Below, in pieces: positions 51,091-59,911 of a DNA stretch of 64,000 nt. Positions within the stretch are counted from its first letter, which is position 1; the number at the start of each line of letters is the position of its first letter. The notes under the pieces are model-generated. The model saw only the letters and a program-made list of their open reading frames with translations. It had not been told where the DNA came from and ran no database searches. The position numbers and the translations under genes were made by a program. This DNA is from Fimousia sp045616445 (GTDB lineage: Bacteria; Bacillota; Clostridia; Lachnospirales; Lachnospiraceae): positions 124,001-188,000 of the forward strand of contig JAZLGR010000003.1 of assembly GCA_045616445.1 (NCBI GenBank). Direction: 5' to 3'.

Positions 51091-51459
51091 ATGATAAAAC
51101 AACAAATTAATAAGAAATTTTGGATGACGTTTTTACCTGTTTTTCTGGAAGCTCTTGGTGTTGTGCTACTCATCCTGATTTTTTTGTGGATGAAGCAGGT
51201 AGCATTCTACAGCTTTTCCAATGAGCCATATGAGAAGGATACCACAGATGTGGTACAGATTGACGTGACCAGAGATCAGAAGGTCAGGGATGTCGCCAAA
51301 GAATTAGAAAAACGGGATGTGATTCGCGACAGCAGATATCTCACAATCCGTTATTATTGCTCCTCCTATAAGGATGATCAGATTATACAGGGAGTGTATG
51401 AGGTCAGCCCATCCATGGGTGTCGACGATATTTTAGATAAGATTACAGGTAAACAGTAA
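51091..51459 (+). CDS. Truncated MltG/YceG-like membrane protein
   Basis: A 122-aa protein with one membrane helix (about 15-38) and a short extracytoplasmic domain that resembles only the LysM-like N-terminal subdomain of MltG (VQIDVTRDQKVRDVAKELEKRDVIRDSRYL, GVYEVSPSMGVDDILDKI). The catalytic transglycosylase domain, with its key Glu, is absent. It sits in the exact place of yrrL (mltG) in the Bacillus order yrrL-yrrM-yrrN/O. It is a full ORF with stop overlapping the next start by one base, so not an obvious pseudogene. Confidence 0.75.
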   Translation: MIKQQINKKFWMTFLPVFLEALGVVLLILIFLWMKQVAFYSFSNEPYEKDTTDVVQIDVTRDQKVRDVAKELEKRDVIRDSRYLTIRYYCSSYKDDQIIQGVYEVSPSMGVDDILDKITGKQ

Positions 51460-52103
51460 TGATTGTAGATGAAAGAATCGTATCTTATATTCATTCTCTT
51501 CAGAGCGACGACAAGCCTGAGATTATGGAGATTGAAAAAGATGCCAGGGAACATTATGTACCCATTGTAAGAAAAGAAACAAAAGAATTATTGAAGATCC
51601 TTGTGTTGATGCATCAGCCAAAAACCATTTTAGAAGTTGGTACCGCTGTGGGATATTCTGCCCTCTATATGCATCAGTATCAGCCGGAAGGCGGCCGAAT
51701 CGTGACCATTGAGCGCAATGAGAAGAGAATCAATAAGGCAAGGGAGAACTTTGCCAAGCTAGATCCGGACGGCGATATCACCTTGTTAGAAGGCGATGCA
51801 ATGGAAATCTTAAAGGAGATTGAAGGCGCCTATGACATGATTTTTGTCGATGCAGCCAAGGGTCAGTACATCCATTTTATGGATGAGATTTTAAGACTTC
51901 TTCCTGTTGGGGGAGTATTGGTATCCGATAACGTCCTGCAGGACGGAGATGTAGCCAAATCCCGTTTTGCAATTGAACGACGTGACCGTACCATCCACAA
52001 ACGAATGAGAGAATATCTGTTCCAGATTACCCATATGAAGGAATTTGAAACAGTTGTATTACCAGTCGGTGACGGCGTGACCGTCAGCGTCCGTGTATCA
52101 TAG
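51459..52103 (+). CDS. O-methyltransferase, TrmR (YrrM)-like
   Basis: A 214-aa SAM methyltransferase of the Methyltransf_3 family. LEVGTAVGYSALYM binds SAM, IFVDAAKGQYIHFMD holds metal ligands and VLVSDNVLQDG is family-typical. In Bacillus TrmR methylates 5-hydroxyuridine at tRNA position 34. The next gene is a U32 peptidase homologous to the hydroxylation factor TrhP, which supports the same pathway here. Confidence 0.88.
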   Translation: MIVDERIVSYIHSLQSDDKPEIMEIEKDAREHYVPIVRKETKELLKILVLMHQPKTILEVGTAVGYSALYMHQYQPEGGRIVTIERNEKRINKARENFAKLDPDGDITLLEGDAMEILKEIEGAYDMIFVDAAKGQYIHFMDEILRLLPVGGVLVSDNVLQDGDVAKSRFAIERRDRTIHKRMREYLFQITHMKEFETVVLPVGDGVTVSVRVS

Positions 52104-52117
52104 ATAAAGGAGAACAC

Positions 52118-53344
52118 ATGAGAGAAACAGAATTACTGATTCCAGCAAGCAGTCTGGAAGTATTAAAGACAGCAGTGCGCTACGGTGCAGATGCTGTATA
52201 TATCGGCGGAGAGATGTACGGTCTGCGTGCAAAGGCCAAAAACTTCTCCAAAGAGGATATGAAGGAAGGAATCGAGTTTGCCCACGCCCATGGCAAGAAA
52301 GTCTTTATAACGGCCAATATCGTGGCTCACAATGGAGATTTAAAGGGCGCAAGGGAGTATTTTCGTGAATTGGCGAAGATGAAGCCGGATGCCCTCATTA
52401 TTTCCGATCCTGGCATGTTCATGATCGCCAGAGAGGAATGTCCTGAGATCGATCTTCATATCTCCACTCAGGCCAACAGCACAAACTATATGACCTACAA
52501 ATTCTGGTGGGATCAGGGTGCAACCCGCGTGGTGGCTGCCCGTGAATTATCCCTGGCAGAAATCGCAGAGATTCGTAAGAATATTCCGGATGAGATGGAA
52601 ATCGAATGCTTCGTTCACGGTGCTATGTGTATTTCCCATTCCGGCAGATGCTTACTTAGCAACTATTTTACTGGCCGCAACGCTAATAAGGGCGCATGTA
52701 CCCATCCTTGCAGATGGAAATACGCGGTCATGGAAGAAAGCCGTCCTGGAGAATATCTTCCGGTTTATGAGAATGAACGAGGCACTTATATCTTTAACTC
52801 CAAGGACCTTAATATGGTAGAATACATTCCTGAAATCATTGAAGCCGGTATCGACAGCTTAAAGATCGAAGGCCGCATGAAGACAGCTCTCTATGTGGCA
52901 ACCGTTGCCAGAACCTACAGAAGAGCGATCGACGATTATAAGATTTCAAAGGAAACCTACCTTGCCAACATGAACTACTACCACAGTGAGATTTCCAAAT
53001 GCACCTACCGCCAGTTCACAACCGGTTTCTACTTTGGAAAGACCAACGAAGATTCCCAGATCTATACAAGTAATACCTATGAAAAGGAATATACTTATAT
53101 CGGAATCGTGCAGGCAGTCAATGACAAGGGCCAGATTCTCTTAGAACAGAAGAATAAATTCTCCGTGGGAGAAACCATTGAAGTGATGATTCCAAGTGGT
53201 GAGAATGTAGAACTTCCAGTACTTGCAATCTATGATGAAGAGGGCAATGCCCAGGAAAGCGCACCACATCCAAAACAGATGGTATGGGTGGATCTTGGAC
53301 AGAAGGTTGAACCAGGACTTGTCCTTCGAAGAAGAGAAGAGTAA
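52118..53344 (+). CDS. U32 family peptidase / tRNA 5-hydroxyuridine synthesis protein (TrhP-like)
   Basis: A 408-aa U32 protein. Motifs: VRYGADAVYIGGEMYGLRA, HISTQANSTNY, ECFVHGAMCISHSGRC and KGACTHPCRW (Fe-S cysteines), ISLKIEGR-type SLKIEGRMKTALYVA. TrhP proteins make ho5U34 in tRNA with prephenate; TrmR then methylates it. One gene here replaces the two (yrrN, yrrO) of Bacillus. Confidence 0.9.
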   Translation: MRETELLIPASSLEVLKTAVRYGADAVYIGGEMYGLRAKAKNFSKEDMKEGIEFAHAHGKKVFITANIVAHNGDLKGAREYFRELAKMKPDALIISDPGMFMIAREECPEIDLHISTQANSTNYMTYKFWWDQGATRVVAARELSLAEIAEIRKNIPDEMEIECFVHGAMCISHSGRCLLSNYFTGRNANKGACTHPCRWKYAVMEESRPGEYLPVYENERGTYIFNSKDLNMVEYIPEIIEAGIDSLKIEGRMKTALYVATVARTYRRAIDDYKISKETYLANMNYYHSEISKCTYRQFTTGFYFGKTNEDSQIYTSNTYEKEYTYIGIVQAVNDKGQILLEQKNKFSVGETIEVMIPSGENVELPVLAIYDEEGNAQESAPHPKQMVWVDLGQKVEPGLVLRRREE

Positions 53345-53381
53345 GAGAATATATCTTTTTTGAATAATATTATACAAACAA

Positions 53382-53411
53382 AAAACAGGGGATATCCTTT
53401 CGGATATCCCC
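53382..53411 (-). terminator. Terminator between convergent genes
   Basis: GGGGATATCC (53388-53397) pairs with GGATATCCCC (53402-53411). The A-run at 53381-53386 is a U-tract on the minus strand; the plus side has only TTATTATAT. Confidence 0.8.
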
Positions 53412-53435
53412 TTATTATATTGCTTTAAATTGCTT

Positions 53436-55451
53436 TTATTTTGTTAATGTGGATAAGAATCCGCGACGTTCTAATACGTTGAGGATATTACGTCCTTCAC
53501 GAACACCATCGATCATTCGACGAGTACGAGCGCTGTCGCCGATGTTGATGATTTCTGTCTGGTAACCAAATGCATCATATAATTCATCTAAATGAGGAGA
53601 AGTTTCCTGCATACCTAAACACAGATAACCATAATCGAATTCTAAGCGAATGTCTTTGTAATCCTTGTGGATTGTGAAGCAGTTATCTTCTACTTTAACA
53701 AGGTCAGCAGAAGTATAACGATGAACACCGTAGGATTCCATCAATTCGTATGCTGCAGCCTGTGTAGCAGGATCTAAATCGATACCGAAGTGTTCCTGTT
53801 TTTCACAGATGGAGATATCAGCACCACGTTCTGTGAAGAATTCCACAACGTCAAGACCTACGTTACCACCACCGATTACAACAATCTTATATCCGGACAT
53901 ATCAGATGGATAGCCAGGGATGGTATCTACTAAATCAAAGATATCAAATACATAGCGTTCTTCGATTGGTTTTTCCATGATTTCGGAAAGTCCTGGGATA
54001 CCTGTAGGTAATTTTGGATTGGATCCTGTTGCGTTAACAATGATATCTGGTTTGAAGCCCTTAATGAATTCAGCATTGGCTTCCATGCCCTTACAGATGT
54101 AAAGGTTCTTTAATTTCATGGCACGTCTGATCATATATTCTGGGAATTCAGTCATACGTTTTTTATTGGACATGGTGGAGATTCTCTTTGCGATACCACC
54201 AAGTTCTTTTTCTTTTTCAACGAGGATGACATTACATCCAACTTCAGCAGCAGTACATGCAGCTTCTAAACCAGCTACACCAGCACCTACTACAACAACG
54301 TTACAAAGTTCTTTTACTTTGCGTTCTTTATATTCATCACCGCCTGGAATTGCAGGGTTGATTGTACAGCGGATTGGCTGATCATTGAAATTACGATGAA
54401 CAACACAGCCGATATTACAGGAGATACATTTTCTGATTTCGTCTTCCTTGTCTAACTGAATCTTAGTTACCCAGTCTGGGTCAGCGATTAATCCTCGGCC
54501 CATACCGACAGCATCTGCAAATCCATCTGCAAGAATATTCTCAGTAACCTGAGGGTCACGGATGTTACCGCTTGTGATAACAGGTTTGTTGTACTTGTCA
54601 CGGATTTCCTTCGCCATGTAGGATCTCCAGCCATCCTTTAAGTAATCAACATCACTGACATACTGTAAAGCAACGCTGCTGCCTGCAGAAACATCGATTA
54701 AGTCAGCTTCATCAATGTAGTATTGTAACTGTTCTAAGGTATCTTCTAAGGTGTTACCGCCTTCAGTTAATTCGTCTGCACTGATACGAACGAGAATTGG
54801 GAACATAGGACCAACGGCCTTACGAACTTCTTCTAATACCATCTTGGCAAAACGAGCACGGTTTTCTGGATTGCCGCCAAATTCATCTGTTCTGTCGTTA
54901 AATAATGGGGAAAGGAACTGGTTGATTAAGAATCCATGTCCACATTCGATTTCGACTGCGTCAAATCCTGCCATAACTGCTCTGCGAGCAGCTTCACCAT
55001 ACTTCTTCGCAATCTTTTCGATTTCTCTCTTCTTTAACGGACGAGGAACATCTCCATGCTGGTTAACTCGAAGGTCAGAAGAGGAAACTGGCTGGATGTT
55101 TGTTAAATCGATTGGAGAAGCAGCACCTGCATGGTTTAATGTCAGTGCAACTTTGGTTCCATGTTTATGGATTGTTTCGCATAATTTAAATAATTTAGAT
55201 ACGTAACTGTCATGGTCAATTCTTAACTGATTCGCACGAAGTGCACCCTGAGGAGAGTAAACACTTGCACATTCGATGATGATCAGTCCGGTACCACCCT
55301 TTGCACGAAGCTCATAGAATTTCATCTGAGATTCAGTTACATCACCAGTTCGGCTTGCGCAGTTTGTAGCAACTGGTGTCATAACGACTCTGTTTTTGAT
55401 GGTCATATTCTTAACGCGTAAAGGCTTGAACAGGTTTCTATATTCGCTCAT
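53436..55451 (-). CDS. Fe-S/flavin enoate reductase-type oxidoreductase (copy A)
   Basis: A 671-aa enzyme of the 2,4-dienoyl-CoA reductase / BaiCD-BaiH / enoate reductase family. An N-terminal old yellow enzyme FMN barrel (1-340; VVMTPVATN, ECGHGFLINQFLSP, GRGLIADPDW), a 4Fe-4S site C-x2-C-x3-C-x12-C in CISCNIGC...IRC, then FAD/NAD(P) domains with VVGAGVAGLEAA and VIGGGNVGLDVVEF. It should reduce a C=C bond of an unsaturated acid, acyl-CoA or steroid with NADH; the substrate is unknown. It has its own promoter and is a close paralogue of copy B. Confidence 0.88.
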   Translation of the reverse strand: MSEYRNLFKPLRVKNMTIKNRVVMTPVATNCASRTGDVTESQMKFYELRAKGGTGLIIIECASVYSPQGALRANQLRIDHDSYVSKLFKLCETIHKHGTKVALTLNHAGAASPIDLTNIQPVSSSDLRVNQHGDVPRPLKKREIEKIAKKYGEAARRAVMAGFDAVEIECGHGFLINQFLSPLFNDRTDEFGGNPENRARFAKMVLEEVRKAVGPMFPILVRISADELTEGGNTLEDTLEQLQYYIDEADLIDVSAGSSVALQYVSDVDYLKDGWRSYMAKEIRDKYNKPVITSGNIRDPQVTENILADGFADAVGMGRGLIADPDWVTKIQLDKEDEIRKCISCNIGCVVHRNFNDQPIRCTINPAIPGGDEYKERKVKELCNVVVVGAGVAGLEAACTAAEVGCNVILVEKEKELGGIAKRISTMSNKKRMTEFPEYMIRRAMKLKNLYICKGMEANAEFIKGFKPDIIVNATGSNPKLPTGIPGLSEIMEKPIEERYVFDIFDLVDTIPGYPSDMSGYKIVVIGGGNVGLDVVEFFTERGADISICEKQEHFGIDLDPATQAAAYELMESYGVHRYTSADLVKVEDNCFTIHKDYKDIRLEFDYGYLCLGMQETSPHLDELYDAFGYQTEIINIGDSARTRRMIDGVREGRNILNVLERRGFLSTLTK

Positions 55452-55508
55452 AAGATCGCCTCCATAATTCCTATTTTTATACTTATCTTAATATAACATA
55501 CCACGTAT

Positions 55509-55537
55509 ATTATATCAAAATCATGGGCAGATATCAA
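55509..55537 (-). promoter_or_regulatory. Promoter of oxidoreductase copy A
   Basis: On the minus strand TTGATA (55532-55537), 17-nt spacer and perfect TATAAT (55509-55514). An upstream TTGACA (55543-55548) is at the wrong distance. Confidence 0.7.
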
Positions 55538-55627
55538 GAGACTGTCAATTAATTCACAATAATTATGAAAGAAATATTCATGGATTTTTCGTTGGAATCG
55601 AAATAAAATTGAAGTGAAATAAAGATG

Positions 55628-55657
55628 AAAAAAGGGACTTTCCGGAGAAAGTCCCTT
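55628..55657 (-). terminator. Terminator of oxidoreductase copy B
   Basis: AGGGACTTTC and GAAAGTCCCT pair around a 5-nt loop, with an A-run at 55628-55633 that is a U-tract on the minus strand. It separates the two paralogues, so each has its own transcript. Confidence 0.85.
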
Positions 55658-55707
55658 ACATATTTTATGGTATATGAGCCAATACTCTGGATCTAAGCAG
55701 GTATATC

Positions 55708-57723
55708 TTAGAAGAATCCGTTGTATTTAAGAACATCTACGATCTGACGACCTTCTTTGATACCGTCGATGATACGACGAGCACGTGGAGGGTTGGAGTC
55801 ACCGATGTTCATGAAGATTACGGAATCACCAAAGTGTTCTTCTAATGCTGGAAGAACTGGGTTGTTGTTTCTCATACCTAAGCAAACGAAACCATAGTCG
55901 AATGGTAATTTTGTGATTTCGCCATCTGGTAATTTAACAATGAATCCATCAGCGCATACTTCCTGAAGAGCTGTGTTGATGTACTGTTTAACATCGTATT
56001 CAGCCATCATTAATGTTGTATCGTTCTTTGTGATTGGGTCTAAGTCACGACCGATGCCTGGTAACATTTCAACGATAGAACATTCGGATCCACGAGGAGC
56101 GAAGAATTCAACAACGTCAAGACCTACAGCGCCACCGCCGATAACAACAACTTTCTTGCCTTCTGTTGCGCCATCGTACTTGTTAGCTTCGATGTCTTTG
56201 ATGAGATCCATGATAGAGAATACTGTTCCGCCACCAAGGTTTTCATGTAAGCCTTTGATTGGTGGTAATGTAGGAACGGAACCTGTAGCGTTAACGATGA
56301 TATCTGGGTTGAACTGTTCAACGAATTCAGGTGTAGCGTTAACGTTAGTTAAGATATATAAGTTTGGTAAGCTCTTAGCTCTGTTGATTAAGTAGTTAGG
56401 GAAATCTGCAAGACGTTTTTTATCTGGGAATTTAGAGATTTCTTTCGCTAAACCACCAAGTTCAGATGTGCTTTCTAATAAGAATGTTGTACATCCAACT
56501 TCTGCAGCTGTACAAGCAGCTTCTAAACCAGCTGTACCAGCACCGATTACAACAACATTAGTGTTGAATGCAACCTGGTTGTCTTTGTAACCAGCATTGT
56601 CGCAAAGGGATGGGTTAACTGTACAACGAAGTGGTCTGTTGGAACCAATACGGTTACCAGCACAACCGATGTTACAGGAGATACATTTTCTAAGTTCGCA
56701 TTCACGACCTTCTTTGGATTTGTTACCCCATTCTGGTTCAGCGATCAGACCACGACCGATACCGATGAAGTCAGCGTCACCACATTCTAATTTTTCTTCA
56801 GCTACTGCAGGATCACGGTAGTTACCCATGGAGATAACTGGTTTTCCGTATGCATCTTTAACAGCTTTTGCCATGTAAGATCTCCATCCATCTGGATAGT
56901 GGTTAGCGTCGATCTGGTAACGAAGTGTATCGTTCTGAGCTGCGGAACAGGAGATGATATCTGCTTCGTCGATGCAGTATTTTAATGTTTCGATTGTATC
57001 TTCTACTGTGTTACCACCTTCGATAAAGTCATCTACGGAGATACGAAGGATGATTGGCATTGCAGGTCCGATCTGAGCACGAACTTCTGCTAAAACTTCT
57101 TTACAGAAACGAGCGCGGTTTTCAGGAGATCCGCCGTATTCATCTGTTCTGTCGTTGAATACTGGGGAGAAGAACTGGGAGATTAAGTAAGAATGTCCAG
57201 CATGAACTTCTACCATATCGAAACCAGCCATCTGAGCTCTCTTAGCTGCTGCGCCGTAATCTTTAGCGATTTTTTTGATTTCTTCTACTGTTAAAGGAGT
57301 AGGGATTCCGCCACCTGTTTTGGATGGGTTTGTGGAAGAAGAAACAGCAGGTACGCCTGTTCTTGCAGGGTTAGCAGATGCACCAGCGTGGTTGATCTGA
57401 ACAGCGATCTTTGTGCCGTATTCATGAACTGCTTCTGTTAATTCATAAAGTCCAGGAATGAACATATCGTGGTCCATTCTTAACTGGCTTGTTCCGTTGG
57501 ATCCCTGAGGGAATGTTACACACACATTTTCTACAACGATAAGGCCTGTACCACCTTTTGCACGTTCAGCGTAGTAGTTAATGTGGTCGTTGCTAATTCC
57601 ACCAAATGGTAATGCGAAGTTTGTACCCATAGGCATCATAACGATTCTGTTAGGAACAGTTACTGTTGGGCGTCCACCTCTCATAATTGTAATAGGTGAA
57701 AATAAATTAGGGTATTTTGACAT
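55708..57723 (-). CDS. Fe-S/flavin enoate reductase-type oxidoreductase (copy B)
   Basis: A 671-aa paralogue with the same layout: FMN barrel (VVMMPMGTNFALP, EVHAGHSYLISQFFSP), Fe-S cysteines C-x2-C-x3-C-x12-C (CISCNIGC...LRC), and two Rossmann motifs (VIGAGTAGLEAA, VIGGGAVGLDVVEF). Identical length to copy A points to gene duplication without loss of parts. Divergently placed from a LysR gene, which probably controls it. Strong A/T-ending codon use suggests high expression. Substrate unknown. Confidence 0.9.
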   Translation of the reverse strand: MSKYPNLFSPITIMRGGRPTVTVPNRIVMMPMGTNFALPFGGISNDHINYYAERAKGGTGLIVVENVCVTFPQGSNGTSQLRMDHDMFIPGLYELTEAVHEYGTKIAVQINHAGASANPARTGVPAVSSSTNPSKTGGGIPTPLTVEEIKKIAKDYGAAAKRAQMAGFDMVEVHAGHSYLISQFFSPVFNDRTDEYGGSPENRARFCKEVLAEVRAQIGPAMPIILRISVDDFIEGGNTVEDTIETLKYCIDEADIISCSAAQNDTLRYQIDANHYPDGWRSYMAKAVKDAYGKPVISMGNYRDPAVAEEKLECGDADFIGIGRGLIAEPEWGNKSKEGRECELRKCISCNIGCAGNRIGSNRPLRCTVNPSLCDNAGYKDNQVAFNTNVVVIGAGTAGLEAACTAAEVGCTTFLLESTSELGGLAKEISKFPDKKRLADFPNYLINRAKSLPNLYILTNVNATPEFVEQFNPDIIVNATGSVPTLPPIKGLHENLGGGTVFSIMDLIKDIEANKYDGATEGKKVVVIGGGAVGLDVVEFFAPRGSECSIVEMLPGIGRDLDPITKNDTTLMMAEYDVKQYINTALQEVCADGFIVKLPDGEITKLPFDYGFVCLGMRNNNPVLPALEEHFGDSVIFMNIGDSNPPRARRIIDGIKEGRQIVDVLKYNGFF

Positions 57724-57786
57724 AATAAAATTCCTCCATTCACTTAAAATGATATAAATAACCCATCTTGTTATTCGTATAACAAT

Positions 57787-57815
57787 ATTATAATCTTTTT
57801 AGAAGTGAATATCTA
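57787..57815 (-). promoter_or_regulatory. Promoter of oxidoreductase copy B
   Basis: On the minus strand TAGATA (57810-57815), 17-nt spacer and perfect TATAAT (57787-57792). A weak -35 fits an activator-dependent promoter. Confidence 0.6.
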
Positions 57816-57835
57816 ATTGATTTAAGAGAGGTTTT

Positions 57836-57854
57836 TAATAGAAAACTTCTATTA
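57836..57854. promoter_or_regulatory. Putative LysR-type operator
   Basis: Perfect palindrome TAATAGAA-AAC-TTCTATTA, containing the T-N11-A LysR motif. It lies about 20 bp upstream of the copy B -35 and about 8 bp upstream of a TATAAT (57862-57867) that may drive the LysR gene, the usual place for activation of the target and autorepression. Confidence 0.7.
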
Positions 57855-57960
57855 ATTATGATATAATATAATAAAAATTTATCGAATAGATGCAATATGC
57901 CTAAAAAATTTATAGAATATAGTCTTGATTTTATCAAAAAATATAGAAGGAGTGGGAGCT

Positions 57961-58845
57961 ATGAATTTGAATCATCTTTACTATTTCAAAACCCTCGCAA
58001 GAGTGGAACATTATACAAGGGCGGCACAGGAATTGTCTATTACACAGCCCTCTTTGAGCCATGCTATTTCCTGTTTAGAGGATGAACTTGGTACTTATCT
58101 CTTCGAAAAACAGGGGCGAAGAGTGGTGCTTACCAAGTATGGCAAGGTGTTTTTAGAATATGTTTCCCAGTCTCTGGATATTCTGGAGGTGGGGATTAAG
58201 AGAACCAGAGCCATGACCAGTGAGTCCAGCGGCATCATCGATCTTGGATATATCTTTACACTGGGATCCCATTTTGTTCCCAAAATCATCAAGGAGTTCC
58301 TGTCATCCCAGGAAGGCAAGAAGGTGGATTTTACTTTGAATCAGGGGATTACTGAGACTGTCCTGGAAGGATTAAAAGAGGAGAAGTATGATCTGGCTTT
58401 TTGTTCCCAGTCAACCAATCAGAAGAACATTGACTTTATACCGATCTTCGTGGAAGAAATCAAAGTGGTAGTGCCAAAGGATCATCCTCTGGCAGCTAAG
58501 GAATCCGTCCGTTTGGAAGAAACTGCTGACTATGATCAGATTTATTTTCGAAAGGGCAGCGGTTTTCGAAGCTTTATGGATGAGCAGTTCCGTGACATTG
58601 GGGTCAGACCGAAGATTCGATACGAGGTGGAAGAGGATTCTGCCATGGCTGGTCTGGTAGAAAGCGGATTTGGCATTGCAGTCATGCCTGACATTCCAAT
58701 TCTTTCCATGATGGATGTGGTGGCTATTCCAATTAGTGAACCGGCCATTAAGCGATATATCTACCTTGCTAAGATGAAGAATAAGTACTTATCTCCAGTG
58801 GCACAGGATTTTGTAAAGTTCGTCATTGCCAACCGAAATATCTGA
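57961..58845 (+). CDS. LysR-family transcriptional regulator
   Basis: A 294-aa regulator. N-terminal winged helix (NLNHLYYFKTLARVEHYTRAAQELSITQPSLSHAI) and a periplasmic-binding-like effector domain. ATG 57961 is preceded by AGAAGGAG; earlier in-frame starts lack support. Divergent to oxidoreductase copy B. Its inducer is likely the substrate of that enzyme, which remains unknown. Confidence 0.93.
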   Translation: MNLNHLYYFKTLARVEHYTRAAQELSITQPSLSHAISCLEDELGTYLFEKQGRRVVLTKYGKVFLEYVSQSLDILEVGIKRTRAMTSESSGIIDLGYIFTLGSHFVPKIIKEFLSSQEGKKVDFTLNQGITETVLEGLKEEKYDLAFCSQSTNQKNIDFIPIFVEEIKVVVPKDHPLAAKESVRLEETADYDQIYFRKGSGFRSFMDEQFRDIGVRPKIRYEVEEDSAMAGLVESGFGIAVMPDIPILSMMDVVAIPISEPAIKRYIYLAKMKNKYLSPVAQDFVKFVIANRNI

Positions 58846-58892
58846 TTGTTCTAAAAAAATGAAAAAAATTAACACTTTCACAAACTAAAGTG

Positions 58893-58921
58893 TTGAATTG
58901 TTAAAGTATTTCTGTTATACT
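58893..58921 (+). promoter_or_regulatory. Promoter of the chorismate mutase-shikimate kinase gene
   Basis: TTGAAT (58893-58898), 17-nt spacer, TATACT (58916-58921). AACACTTT and AAAGTGTT just before it could form a small stem. Confidence 0.7.
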
Positions 58922-58970
58922 TACAAACAAGTTAAGGATAGAGAATAACAGAAAGGAATAAACGAACGCC

Positions 58971-59780
58971 ATGATTATTTTAGAACAGTACAGAAAACAG
59001 ATGGATTTATGCGATGCACAGATCGTATCATTATTAGAACAGAGATATGCTATTATCCAGAACATCATTGAATACAAGAAGATGAGAGGGGTAGCGATTC
59101 TTCAGCCAGAACGAGAACGAGAAGTACGTAATAACGTTAAAGCTCAGATCGGCGACAACAAATTCCGTGAAGAAATTTTAGATGTTTACAAGTATATCGT
59201 AGAAGACAGCAAGAAGATTCAGGCTAAGACATTATTCAGTGACAACATCTATATTATTGGTTTCATGGGTGCTGGTAAGTCTACTGTATCCAGTTACTTA
59301 AGTAAGATTTTAGCGATGGATGTTATTGAGATGGATGCACACCTTACACAGAAGGAAGGCATGTCTGTTAATGAAATCTTTGCAACATACGGTGAAGAAT
59401 ACTGGAGAAACTTAGAAACCAACTTAATCATCGGAATGAAGAAGTATCAGAATAAGGTTATTTCCTGTGGTGGCGGTGTTCCTATGAGACCAGTCAACGT
59501 AGAAGAGATGAAGAAGAATGGTAAGGTTATCTTTCTTCAGGCAGATCCTGAAACAATCTTAGAACGTGTTAAGGATGATGATTCCAGACCATTACTTCGT
59601 GGTAAGAAGAACGTGCCAGCAATCAAGGAATTGATGGATTTCCGTGCTCCAAAATACGAAGCAGCAGCAGATATATTCATTGATGTTAACAATCGTCCGG
59701 TCCATGAAATCTGTGAAGAAATCGTATACAAACTGACTCATTTCAATGAAGATGAATTAAATCACGATATTGATTTATAA
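58971..59780 (+). CDS. Chorismate mutase - shikimate kinase fusion
   Basis: A 269-aa two-domain enzyme. Residues 1-85 form an AroQ-type chorismate mutase (YRKQMDLCDAQIVSLLEQRYAIIQNIIEYK split as helix H1, then EREREV). Residues 92-260 form a shikimate kinase with Walker A GFMGAGKS (97-104), EMDAHL, the YWRNLE arginine, SCGGGVP and RPLL lid. It joins steps before and after chorismate: shikimate to shikimate 3-phosphate, and chorismate to prephenate. It stands alone, with its own promoter and terminator, away from other aro genes. Confidence 0.92.
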   Translation: MIILEQYRKQMDLCDAQIVSLLEQRYAIIQNIIEYKKMRGVAILQPEREREVRNNVKAQIGDNKFREEILDVYKYIVEDSKKIQAKTLFSDNIYIIGFMGAGKSTVSSYLSKILAMDVIEMDAHLTQKEGMSVNEIFATYGEEYWRNLETNLIIGMKKYQNKVISCGGGVPMRPVNVEEMKKNGKVIFLQADPETILERVKDDDSRPLLRGKKNVPAIKELMDFRAPKYEAAADIFIDVNNRPVHEICEEIVYKLTHFNEDELNHDIDL

Positions 59781-59802
59781 GAATTATTATAAGATGAAAA
59801 AT

Positions 59803-59836
59803 ATGGGTATCGATGTTTATTCGATACCCATTTTTT
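59803..59836 (+). terminator. Terminator of the fusion gene
   Basis: ATGGGTATCGA (59803-59813) pairs with TCGATACCCAT (59821-59831), then TTTTT. Confidence 0.9.
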
Positions 59837-59911
59837 ATTGAGTTTTTTACGAAATATTGATATAATAATTTCGTAATATTGCATACAAATATAGAAAGGG
59901 CTTATGTAATT

